From Bradyrhizobium cenepequi (GTDB lineage Bacteria > Pseudomonadota > Alphaproteobacteria > Rhizobiales > Xanthobacteraceae): 64,000 nt of DNA. The position numbers and the translations under genes are program-made. Of the stretch, positions 25,985 through 33,732 are shown in pieces. The stretch is from positions 124,001 through 188,000 of the forward strand of contig NZ_JAGKJI010000024.1 of NCBI RefSeq assembly GCF_020329485.1, in the 5' to 3' direction. The stretch's first letter is position 1. The number at the start of each line of letters is the position of its first letter. The notes below the pieces were generated by a model. It did not search any database and was not told the DNA's origin. It was given only the letters and a program-made list of their open reading frames with translations.

Positions 25985-26995
25985 TCAGCAATATCCGTTG
26001 GGATTATTGCTCTGCCATCGCCAATGGTCTGCGCACATCGTATCAAGCGATCTCGTCGCTTTCCATCCGATTAGCTGCGATGCGGTTTCGGTCGCGGCGT
26101 AGTAGGCATCGATGTCGCCCGCCCGGCGTGGCTTGATCTCATAGGGTATGGCGCCGCCGCACGTTTTTTCGAAGGCGCGAACCACTTCGAGCACGCTGCT
26201 GCCGCTACCCGTTCCGAGATTGACTGCGAAGCATTTCGGGCTGCCCAGTGCCTTCAGTGCGGACAGGTGTCCGAGCGCCAGGTCCATGACATGGATATAG
26301 TCGCGAACGCCTGTCCCATCCGGCGTATCGTAGTCTGCGCCCCATATGTTCAATCGCTCGCGTCGCCCGATTGCGACCTGGGCCACGAAGGGGACCAGAT
26401 TGTTGGGGACCCCCCGGGGATCCTCGCCAATCAAGCCGCTCTCATGCGCCCCGACCGGATTGAAATAGCGCAAGATGGCGATCCTCCAACTCGGGTCGCT
26501 GACATATTGGTCGCGGAGCATCTCCTCTATGATGAGCTTGGTCCGTCCATAGGGGTTCACGGGATTGAGGGGATGGTCTTCGGTGTAGGGCAGAAACTTC
26601 GGGGTACCGTAGACGGTGGCTGATGAGCTGAACACGATGGTCTTGACGCCCGACCGTTGCATCGCGCGAAGCAGCCGGTGCGATCCAATGACGTTCTGAT
26701 CGTAATATTCGAGCGGCTCCGCAACGGAGTCCTGAACCGACTTCAGCCCGGCAAAATGCATCACCGCCGTGCAGTTGTGTTGCGTCAATACCTGCTCGAT
26801 CGCGCGTTCGTCACGAATATCGCCTTCCACGGCAATCAGTGATTTGCCGCAAATCTGCTGCACGCGCTGCAGGGCAATCGGACTGCTGTTGGAGAAATTA
26901 TCGAATACGACGACATCTTCCCCTCCGGCTAGCAAGGCTACGCAAGCATGCGAGCCGATATAGCCGGCCCCGCCGGTCACAAGGATCATCGTCAT
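25985..26995 (-). CDS. galE: UDP-glucose 4-epimerase
   Basis: A 336-residue SDR enzyme interconverting UDP-glucose and UDP-galactose. LVTGGAGYIGSHACVALL is the NAD site, VVFDNFSNSS binds the adenosine ribose, FSSSATVYG and the YGRTK motif hold the catalytic Ser/Tyr/Lys, and RYFNPVGAHESG...GEDPRGVPNNLVPFV is the GalE-specific region. Normal length. It stands alone on the minus strand and provides UDP-Gal for surface polysaccharides. Confidence 0.95.
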   Translation of the reverse strand: MTMILVTGGAGYIGSHACVALLAGGEDVVVFDNFSNSSPIALQRVQQICGKSLIAVEGDIRDERAIEQVLTQHNCTAVMHFAGLKSVQDSVAEPLEYYDQNVIGSHRLLRAMQRSGVKTIVFSSSATVYGTPKFLPYTEDHPLNPVNPYGRTKLIIEEMLRDQYVSDPSWRIAILRYFNPVGAHESGLIGEDPRGVPNNLVPFVAQVAIGRRERLNIWGADYDTPDGTGVRDYIHVMDLALGHLSALKALGSPKCFAVNLGTGSGSSVLEVVRAFEKTCGGAIPYEIKPRRAGDIDAYYAATETASQLIGWKATRSLDTMCADHWRWQSNNPNGYC

Positions 26996-27208
26996 TCTCC
27001 GCTAGATCGAGTTCTCAAGGAGCGGTCCCGCGGCGCAGACAGTCACTACAATCTAGAGCTGTCGGAAGCCAATGTTCGATGCGAGGGTTAGACAGCGGGA
27101 TAGAAGCCGCCCTGTCAAGGTTGACCCGAGAGAATTCTGGTGCGGTTGTTAACTCTGGTCCGGCCGGCGATGGCTGAGATAGAATTGCCGCAGCAAATAC
27201 CGCCCCAG

Positions 27209-27418
27209 CTAGAGCGCCGCGCCCGTCCCGTTGATGTCCAGGCCGACATCGAACAAATCTCGGCGCTCGGACAACGCCAGGCTGCGCAATTCTCCGAGCG
27301 TGCCGCGAGCAGCCGAACAATGGCTGCATCTGACGATCGCGGAGGGCGGGGCGAGTTCGCCGTGGTCGATCACCACGCCGATGCTGTCGCATTCAATGCA
27401 TACGAGCTGAAAACTCAT
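27209..27418 (-). CDS. Small zinc-ribbon-like protein, 69 aa
   Basis: Two Cys pairs, VCIECDS near residues 6-12 and VRCSHCSA near 29-36, are spaced as in a zinc ribbon, and the tail (RGTLGELRSLALSERRDLF) is helical. The pattern matches a small conserved protein I recall from Bradyrhizobium. Starts with ATG 27418. It is upstream of nothing on its strand within 200 bases. Function unknown; regulatory or nucleic-acid binding is possible for a zinc ribbon. Confidence 0.6.
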   Translation of the reverse strand: MSFQLVCIECDSIGVVIDHGELAPPSAIVRCSHCSAARGTLGELRSLALSERRDLFDVGLDINGTGAAL

Positions 27419-27545
27419 TTTCGAAATTCAATCCACCGGACGCTGTAAATTATCGACGAAGCAAGCCTCATGCCACCAATGCATCGCCGTGCGGCCGAGG
27501 TTATCCGGACGATCGTGGCATTTCAATGTGACGTCTGTTTTAACC

Positions 27546-27947
27546 CTAAGGCTGCAGCGCGGACGGCGGCTCCTGCGCGGCGTCGGGACGGATTCCCTTG
27601 AAGCGGTTGAGGGGGCCGCGCAGCAGCAATTCCACGAAATGGGCGACGGCAATCCCGGCGAGCCCGCCGCCGACCTTGACCAGCGCGTCGATGAGACGGC
27701 CGTGCCTGTCCGGCGTCAGCAGTTGCAGGGCTTCCAGCGCGAACGCGCTGCAGACGACGACCGCGATGATCAGGAGCAGCCGGCTGGGATAGCCGCGCAC
27801 GAACGCAAATCCCATCAGCGCGAACGCTGCGAAATGTTCGAACTGGGGACCTGCGACGACAGGGCGGTCTTGAAGCGGGGAAAGCGTCGCGAAGGCAATG
27901 AAGGCGAGCACCAGCCAGGCGCCAACCAGGGACATTCGTTGGTTCAT
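27546..27947 (-). CDS. VanZ-like membrane protein, 133 aa
   Basis: Short inner-membrane protein of the VanZ-like family: about four helices (GAWLVLAFIAFATLSPL, FAAFALMGFAFVRGY, LLIIAVVVCSAFALEALQLLTP, VKVGGGLAGIAVAHFVELLL) with the family element FEHFAAFALMGF and EALQLLTPDRHGRLIDAL. The VanZ name comes from teicoplanin resistance; in rhizobia, relatives often sit next to polysaccharide genes and their role is not known. Confidence 0.8.
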   Translation of the reverse strand: MNQRMSLVGAWLVLAFIAFATLSPLQDRPVVAGPQFEHFAAFALMGFAFVRGYPSRLLLIIAVVVCSAFALEALQLLTPDRHGRLIDALVKVGGGLAGIAVAHFVELLLRGPLNRFKGIRPDAAQEPPSALQP

Positions 27948-28180
27948 AGGTTGTTGCTAGGCAAAAACCGGGCCGAGCTCAACCCACACCGCATCGCCGG
28001 CGTCCGCATGGCAGCGCTATCAGTTGTTATCGTTAACTCCGGCGGCTGTTCAGGCGGTCCAAATCTGCTATCAAGCCGCGGAAATGAATAAAAGTAACAT
28101 GGCACCGTCTCCTGTTCATAGCCCGTTCACGCCGGTGGACCTCATCATAGCTATGTTGCGGCTCACCATCGGAGGCCAAA

Positions 28181-28852
28181 TTGCGCCTGCTTGTCGTTGA
28201 GGATGATCCGGATCTCAACCGCCAGCTTACGACTGCGCTGACGGATGCCGGTTATGTGGTCGATCGCGCTTTCGACGGCGAGGAGGGGCACTATCTCGGC
28301 GACAGTGAGCCCTACGACGCCGTCGTCCTTGACATCGGTCTGCCGAAGATGGACGGCATCTCGGTGCTGGAAGCCTGGCGGCGCAACGGCCGAGTCATGC
28401 CGGTCTTGATCCTGACGGCGCGCGACCGCTGGAGCGACAAGGTACAGGGCTTCGACGCCGGCGCCGACGACTACGTCGCAAAACCCTTCCATATGGAAGA
28501 GATATTGGCACGAATCCGCGCGCTGCTGCGCCGCTCCGCCGGCCACGCTCAATCCGAATTGACCTGCGGCCCGGTGACACTGGATACCCGCACCGGCCGC
28601 GTCAGCGTCTCCGGTAACCCGGTGAAGATGACCTCGCACGAATACCGGTTGCTCGCCTATCTGATGCATCACACCGGGCGCGTGGTGTCGCGCACCGAAC
28701 TGGTGGAGCATCTCTACGACCAGGACTTCGACCGCGATTCGAACACCATCGAAGTGTTCGTCGGACGCATCCGCAAGAAACTCGACGTCGACATCATCCA
28801 GACCGTCCGCGGCCTCGGCTATCTCCTGACGCCGCCGCCGAACGGCGCCTAA
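28181..28852 (+). CDS. feuP: OmpR-type response regulator FeuP
   Basis: A 223-residue response regulator. Receiver domain with phosphoacceptor Asp51 (VVLDIGLPKMDG) and the switch Lys in VAKPFHMEE; C-terminal winged helix (LTSHEYRLLAYLMHH, IEVFVGRIRKK, VRGLGYLL). The start is TTG 28181, five bases after GGAGG. Sequence and order (then feuQ and the cyc genes) match the rhizobial FeuPQ system, which responds to envelope/osmotic conditions and in Sinorhizobium controls periplasmic cyclic glucan export. Its targets here are unknown. Confidence 0.85.
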   Translation: MRLLVVEDDPDLNRQLTTALTDAGYVVDRAFDGEEGHYLGDSEPYDAVVLDIGLPKMDGISVLEAWRRNGRVMPVLILTARDRWSDKVQGFDAGADDYVAKPFHMEEILARIRALLRRSAGHAQSELTCGPVTLDTRTGRVSVSGNPVKMTSHEYRLLAYLMHHTGRVVSRTELVEHLYDQDFDRDSNTIEVFVGRIRKKLDVDIIQTVRGLGYLLTPPPNGA

Positions 28853-28894
28853 CCGCCCAGGCGCCGCTGGCCGCCGGGCTTACTTTTTGATCGG

Positions 28895-28967
28895 AGCATG
28901 ATTTTATCCGAAAATCGGTGCCTACCTCGCATCAAGCGCGGGGCTGGCTTTTTCGGGATCATGTTCT
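28895..28967. repeat. GATCATG-type palindromic repeat, copy 1
   Basis: AGCATGATTTTATCCGAAAA at the left faces TTTTTCGGGATCATGTTCT at the right, an imperfect palindrome in the gap between feuP and feuQ. Related palindromes are at 36307 and 39719. The type (GATCATG arms around a CGGAAAA core) is a well-known dispersed repeat of rhizobial genomes as I recall. It would sit within the feuP-feuQ message and form a hairpin before the feuQ start. Confidence 0.65.
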
Positions 28968-28968
28968 G

Positions 28969-30342
28969 ATGCGTGGAAGCTCGCTCGCCACCCGCCTGTT
29001 CCTGTCGGCAACCGCATGGCTGGTAGTGATCCTGGCGATCACTGGCTTCGTCCTGTCCTCGGTGTATCGCGATGCGACGGAGCGCGCGTTCGATCGCCGC
29101 CTCAACCTCTATCTCCGCACCCTCATTGCCGAAGTCGCCACCCCCGACGAGCCGGCGGACCATCAGTTCCAACTCGGCGAGCCCCTGTTCGAATTGCCGC
29201 TATCCGGCTGGTACTGGCAGATCTTGCGTACCGATGTGGAGAAGGGCGAGACGCGCGCCTCGCGGTCGCTGTGGGACAAGAAGCTGCCGAAACTGGAGAA
29301 TCAGGGCTTTGAGCTGACCGCCGCCGGCGTCCGCCTCGGCTATGTCGATGGCCCCGAGGGACAGACGCTGCGCATGGTGGAGCGCCCGGTCGATCTTGGC
29401 AGCGACGGCAAATTCCTGGTGAGCGTCGCCGGTGACGCCAGCGAGATCTTCGACGAGACGCGCAGCTTTGACTACTATCTCGGCGGCACCTTCACCGCGC
29501 TCGGCATCGTGCTGTTGCTGACCACGGTGTTCCAGGTCCGTTTCGGCCTGGCGCCGCTCAAGCGCATTTCGGAGGCGATCGCCGATATCCGCTCCGGCCG
29601 TGCCGAGCGGCTCGAGGGCCGGTTTCCTGTGGAGATCGCGCCGCTCGCGCGCGAGACCAATGCGCTGATCGACGCCAACCGCGAGATCGTCGAGCGAGCG
29701 CGCACCCATGTCGGCAATCTCGCCCACGCGGTCAAGACGCCGTTGTCGGTGATCTTCAACGAGGCCTCCACGCATGCGGCCGAGCCCTTCGCCGCCAAAG
29801 TGCTGGAGCAGGCCGAAGTGATGCGCGACCAGGTTGCGCATCACCTGGAGCGCGCCCGCATCGCCGCGCGCGTCACCATCGTTGCCACCGTCACCGAAGT
29901 GGCGCCGGCGATCGAGGCGCTGCGGAGGACCATGGAGAAGATCCATCGCGACCGCGCCATCACGATCGAGCTGAAGGCTGACCCGTCTGCGAAATTCCGC
30001 GGCGAGCGCCAGGACCTCGAGGAGATGGCCGGCAACCTCGTCGACAACGCCTGCAAATGGGCGGCCTCGCAGGTCTTCATCCAGGTACTGGTCGAGCCGC
30101 CGGCGGAGCCGGGCGCCGGCCCGCGGCTGCATATCATCGTCGACGATGACGGGCGCGGATTGTCGGCCGCCGAGCGGGCCCAGGTATCGCGGCGCGGCCA
30201 GCGGCTCGATGAATCCAAGCCGGGCTCGGGGCTCGGGCTCTCGATCGTCACCGATCTCGCCGGGCTCTATGGCGGCAGCCTGTCGCTTCGCAACGCGCCG
30301 ATCGGCGGCTTGCGGGCGGAGCTGGAATTGCCGGGAGTTTAA
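28969..30342 (+). CDS. feuQ: Sensor histidine kinase FeuQ
   Basis: A 457-residue inner-membrane kinase. Helix 1 near residues 10-33 (LFLSATAWLVVILAITGFVLSS), a periplasmic sensor of about 135 residues, helix 2 near 167-186 (YLGGTFTALGIVLLLTTVF), HAMP-like linker, then the H box with His253 (LAHAVKTPLSV), N box (GNLVDNACKWA) and G boxes (DDDGRGL, GSGLGLSIV). Start at ATG 28969 (MRGSSLATR); a start 17 codons upstream lies inside the repeat and is less likely. Partner of FeuP. Confidence 0.85.
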   Translation: MRGSSLATRLFLSATAWLVVILAITGFVLSSVYRDATERAFDRRLNLYLRTLIAEVATPDEPADHQFQLGEPLFELPLSGWYWQILRTDVEKGETRASRSLWDKKLPKLENQGFELTAAGVRLGYVDGPEGQTLRMVERPVDLGSDGKFLVSVAGDASEIFDETRSFDYYLGGTFTALGIVLLLTTVFQVRFGLAPLKRISEAIADIRSGRAERLEGRFPVEIAPLARETNALIDANREIVERARTHVGNLAHAVKTPLSVIFNEASTHAAEPFAAKVLEQAEVMRDQVAHHLERARIAARVTIVATVTEVAPAIEALRRTMEKIHRDRAITIELKADPSAKFRGERQDLEEMAGNLVDNACKWAASQVFIQVLVEPPAEPGAGPRLHIIVDDDGRGLSAAERAQVSRRGQRLDESKPGSGLGLSIVTDLAGLYGGSLSLRNAPIGGLRAELELPGV

Positions 30343-30472
30343 AAGCCGAGGAGCCGCTGCGACGGCCGCCCGTGCATCATTTCCTAAACGCCTTCTTAAC
30401 GCGCGCCCTCCTATCATGCCGAGCGGACGCGTTCCTGCGTCGCCATCACGAGCATTCGATCACCCCAGGCCA

Positions 30473-31876
30473 ATGAGCCAGACACCAATCGAGCGGCTGA
30501 GGGATTATCTCGCGCAGCTTCCACCGCAGTCGCAGGCGCTGCTGATGCGCGAGTTCGAACGCGCGGTGGAGCGCGGCGAGGATGTCAACGTCGCCACCCT
30601 CGTGCTCGAACAATTGCGCAAGATCGTGCGCCGCGCCGAGGAGGAGGAGACACACCCCCGCGGCGATGATCCGGCGCGCCTGTTATTCCGTCCGCTCGAG
30701 CCGTTCCTGGCCGAAGGCAATTTCCCGATCCGGCCAGGACAGGTCCGCCGTGCCTCGCTGCTGCCGATATGGCAGTGGCTCGGCCGGGAAGGCGCGCCTG
30801 AATCGACCCGCGAATTCGAGGCCGCGCTGGCAAAGGCGCACGGCAGTGGCGCTACTTCGGCAGCCGAGGCCGCAGCCCGCAAATATCAGCTCGCTGCAGC
30901 GGAGGCGATCGTGAAGGTCGCGACGCCGGTGCCGGGCGACGACAAGCAGCGGGCGCTGTCGCGCATCGGCCCGCCCAACGTCGTCGAGGACCTGCTGTCG
31001 ATCGGGCAGGTGTTGCGTGCGCGCGAGGCGCTGGAGACGCTCGGCAGCCGTCTTCCGGCCCAGCTCCGGATGTTCGGCGACACCCAGATCGGCTCCGTCA
31101 CTGCGGCGCTCAACGTCCCCTCGCTGCAGACGCCGCAGTTGCTTCCCTTCGCGCTATCGCTGGTGATGCAGCGGTTGGTCGCGCCTTGGCAGATCATCCG
31201 CCTCGCGATCAAGATGGCGGCCTCCGACGACGAGATCCGCGTCGCCGCCACGCCCTATGGCACCGCTGTCACGATCGCCTTGCACGATCTCTCCTATCTC
31301 GCGGCCTGCCTGCGCAGCGATATCCGGCGCGGTCATCTCGACAATGTCGGGGACCAATTGAAGATGCTGCATGACGGTGTACGCGGCTTGCGAACAGAGC
31401 TCGACCTGCGCAACGATTCCACTTGGGGCAAGCAGTTGACGTCGATCCGGGCCGACATCTCCAACTCGCTGCAATCGGAGATCGACAGCGTTCCCGGCCG
31501 GGTCCGCCGTATCCTGCGCCAGCGCGCGGACAAGGACATCTCCGCCGCCGTCCGCATAGATCCGACCGAAGTCGAGGAGGTCGCCGCCCTGATTGATTTC
31601 GTCGCGGTATGCCGCATCTATGCGAGCGAGCTTGCGATCAACGAGGTGACGCTGCGGACCTATTCCGACCTGCAGCAATATGTCGAGCAGTCCACGGAGG
31701 CGCTGGTGCAGTCTTTGCGCGCCGGCGACCACAGGGTACGTGGCTATCGGCAGCAGCAGGCCAGCGCGGCGATCCGGTTCTGCGAGGTCCTGTTCGGCCA
31801 TGACTACGCTTCGCTGATGAACCGCGCCGCGGAAAACGCGTTGACGGGCGAGCGCAAATCCTCCCGCGCCGGCTGA
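30473..31876 (+). CDS. Conserved hypothetical protein, 467 aa
   Basis: A soluble, mostly helical protein located between feuQ and ccmI. Start taken at ATG 30473 (MSQTPIERLRDYLAQLPPQSQALLMREFERA); codons upstream overlap feuQ in another frame and are Arg/Ser-rich. No signal peptide or transmembrane helix is visible, and I recognise no domain. The N-terminal 60 residues and segments such as RADISNSLQSEIDSVPGRVRRILRQRADKDI look like helical bundle or coiled-coil pieces. The gene's position in this otherwise conserved block suggests it is inherited with it. Confidence 0.75.
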   Translation: MSQTPIERLRDYLAQLPPQSQALLMREFERAVERGEDVNVATLVLEQLRKIVRRAEEEETHPRGDDPARLLFRPLEPFLAEGNFPIRPGQVRRASLLPIWQWLGREGAPESTREFEAALAKAHGSGATSAAEAAARKYQLAAAEAIVKVATPVPGDDKQRALSRIGPPNVVEDLLSIGQVLRAREALETLGSRLPAQLRMFGDTQIGSVTAALNVPSLQTPQLLPFALSLVMQRLVAPWQIIRLAIKMAASDDEIRVAATPYGTAVTIALHDLSYLAACLRSDIRRGHLDNVGDQLKMLHDGVRGLRTELDLRNDSTWGKQLTSIRADISNSLQSEIDSVPGRVRRILRQRADKDISAAVRIDPTEVEEVAALIDFVAVCRIYASELAINEVTLRTYSDLQQYVEQSTEALVQSLRAGDHRVRGYRQQQASAAIRFCEVLFGHDYASLMNRAAENALTGERKSSRAG

Positions 31877-31936
31877 TCCTTGAGCTTTGATAAGTTTTGA
31901 TGGGTTTCCTTCCGCGAGCCGATGTCCGGTTTGCGC

Positions 31937-31998
31937 GAAAACGCCCGCAATCATCCCTCCGGATGGTGAAAACGCCCGCAATCATCCCTCCGGATGGT
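31937..31998. repeat. Tandem 31-bp duplication
   Basis: Two exact 31-base units lie head to tail (31937-31967 and 31968-31998), each beginning GAAAACGCCCGCAATC and containing a mini-hairpin CATCC-CTC-CGGATG. They follow the stop of the preceding gene and precede ccmI by about 110 bases, so each can form a small hairpin in the leader of the ccm operon. Confidence 0.9.
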
Positions 31999-32107
31999 TA
32001 CGTAGGGCGGTTCCGATCCAGCAATTGTCAATTGCTCCGCTTCCCGCCGGTAGTGTAAACGGCACATCGGCACCAGCTTTCGGTGCCGTTCGCCCGGGAA
32101 CTCGTTG

Positions 32108-33214
32108 ATGACACTGTGGTTTGTGTTCGCGCTGATGACGGTCGCGGCGATCTTCGCCGTGCTATGGCCGCTCGGTCGCGCGACGCCTGCGACATCGGGC
32201 GGCAGCGAGGCCAATGTCTACAAGGACCAACTCGGCGAGATCGAGCGCGATCTTGGCTCGGGCATGATCGGGGCGTCAGAAGCCGAAGCGGCGCGGGTCG
32301 AGATCGGCCGACGCTTGCTCGCCGCCGTTGACGACGAGGCCGCCGCGGCTCCGAAAGCGAATCTGCGGCTGCGGCGCTCGGCCGCCGTGGCGGCGCTGGT
32401 GGGGCTGCCGGTGATGGCGGCGGCGGTCTATCTCGCGCTGGGCTCGCCACAGCTCAGCGATGTTCCACTCGCCGCGCGTAGCCGCCCTGCAGACGTCAAT
32501 CAGCCGCTCGCCAACCTGGTGGCGCAGGTGGAAGCGCATCTTGAGAAGAATCCAACCGACGGCCGCGGCTGGAACGTGCTGGCGCCGGTGCTTTCAAGGC
32601 TCGGCCGTTACGACGATGCCGTGCGCGCCTATCGCAACTCGATCACCTATAACGGCGACAGTTCTGAGCGCCGTGCCGATCTTGGCGAAGCGCTGACCGG
32701 TGCGGCCGGTGGCGTCGTCACGGCGGAGGCCAAGGCCGAATTCGAGCGCGCGGTGGCGCAAAATGCCGGCGACCCCAAGGCCAACTATTTCCTCGGGCTC
32801 GCCGCCGAGCAGGACGGCCGCAAGGCCGACGCCGCCTCGATCTGGCGCGCGATGCTGGCCAAGGCGCCGGCGGATGCGCCATGGCGATCGCTGGTGCAGA
32901 CCTCGCTGGTGCGCGTTGGCGCCGCCCCTGCCGCGCCCGCGCTATCCGATGATGCCATGGCCGCGGCCAAGGACATGAGCGCGGACGACCGCTCCGCGAT
33001 GATCCGCGGCATGGTCGATCGGCTCGCCACGCGCCTGAAGCAGGACGGCAACGATGTCGAGGGATGGCTGCGGCTGGTGCGCGCCTATATGGTGATGGGC
33101 GAGCGCGACAAGGCAGTTGCCGCGCGCACCGATGCCCGCCAGGCGGTTGCCAATGATGCCGAGCGCTTGCGCCAGCTCAATGAAGGCCTGAAGAATCTCG
33201 GGCTGGATGGATGA
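32108..33214 (+). CDS. ccmI: Cytochrome c maturation protein CcmI (CycH)
   Basis: A 368-residue inner-membrane chaperone that holds apocytochrome c for haem attachment. Two N-terminal transmembrane helices (residues about 3-21 and 96-114) flank a cytoplasmic loop with a leucine-zipper-like part (YKDQLGEIERDLGSG), and the periplasmic region has TPR units (LEKNPTDGRGWNVLAPVLSRLGRYDDAVRAYRNSI). Start at ATG 32108 rather than TTG 32105. First gene of ccmI-ccmE-ccmF-ccmH. Confidence 0.93.
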   Translation: MTLWFVFALMTVAAIFAVLWPLGRATPATSGGSEANVYKDQLGEIERDLGSGMIGASEAEAARVEIGRRLLAAVDDEAAAAPKANLRLRRSAAVAALVGLPVMAAAVYLALGSPQLSDVPLAARSRPADVNQPLANLVAQVEAHLEKNPTDGRGWNVLAPVLSRLGRYDDAVRAYRNSITYNGDSSERRADLGEALTGAAGGVVTAEAKAEFERAVAQNAGDPKANYFLGLAAEQDGRKADAASIWRAMLAKAPADAPWRSLVQTSLVRVGAAPAAPALSDDAMAAAKDMSADDRSAMIRGMVDRLATRLKQDGNDVEGWLRLVRAYMVMGERDKAVAARTDARQAVANDAERLRQLNEGLKNLGLDG

Positions 33215-33243
33215 CATTCGCACAAACAGGACCATAGGGAACC

Positions 33244-33732
33244 ATGACGCGTAAGCAGCGGCGTTTGGTGATGATCGGCGGCTCGCTGGCGGTGCTCGCG
33301 GTGGCGGCTGCGCTCGTGCTCAACGCCTTGCGCGATTCCATCGTGTTCTTCTCCACGCCTTCGATGGTCGCCGAAAAGCATATCGCCGCCGGGAAGCGGT
33401 TCCGCCTCGGCGGCCTGGTGCAGCCGGGCTCGCTCAAGCGCGGCGACAACCTCGCCGTGACGTTTGAGGTCGCCGACGGCAGCGCCGCGCTGCCGGTCGC
33501 CTACAAGGGAATTCTGCCGGACCTGTTCCGTGAAGGGCAGGGGGTCGTCGCCGAGGGCGCGCTGGATCAATCCGGCGTGTTCCGCGCCGACACTGTGCTC
33601 GCCAAGCATGACGAGACCTACATGCCCAAGGAAGTCGCCGACGCCCTGAAGAAGCAGGGCCACTGGAAGGACGATTACGGCAAGCCCAGCGCGTCGGCCG
33701 AGACGCAGCAGGTGAAGGGGGTGATGCGTTGA
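33244..33732 (+). CDS. ccmE: Haem chaperone CcmE (CycJ)
   Basis: A 162-residue periplasmic haem chaperone anchored by one N-terminal helix (LVMIGGSLAVLAVAAALVLNAL). The OB-fold domain ends with the haem-binding H-x-x-x-Y motif HDETYMP, where His binds haem covalently and Tyr is an axial ligand in the family. Its stop overlaps the TTG start of ccmF by four bases (TTGA). Confidence 0.95.
   Translation: MTRKQRRLVMIGGSLAVLAVAAALVLNALRDSIVFFSTPSMVAEKHIAAGKRFRLGGLVQPGSLKRGDNLAVTFEVADGSAALPVAYKGILPDLFREGQGVVAEGALDQSGVFRADTVLAKHDETYMPKEVADALKKQGHWKDDYGKPSASAETQQVKGVMR

Noticed and set aside
31937..31998. Two exact 31-base repeats considered as a CRISPR remnant
   Set aside because: The units are directly adjacent with no spacer, and there are no cas genes in the window.
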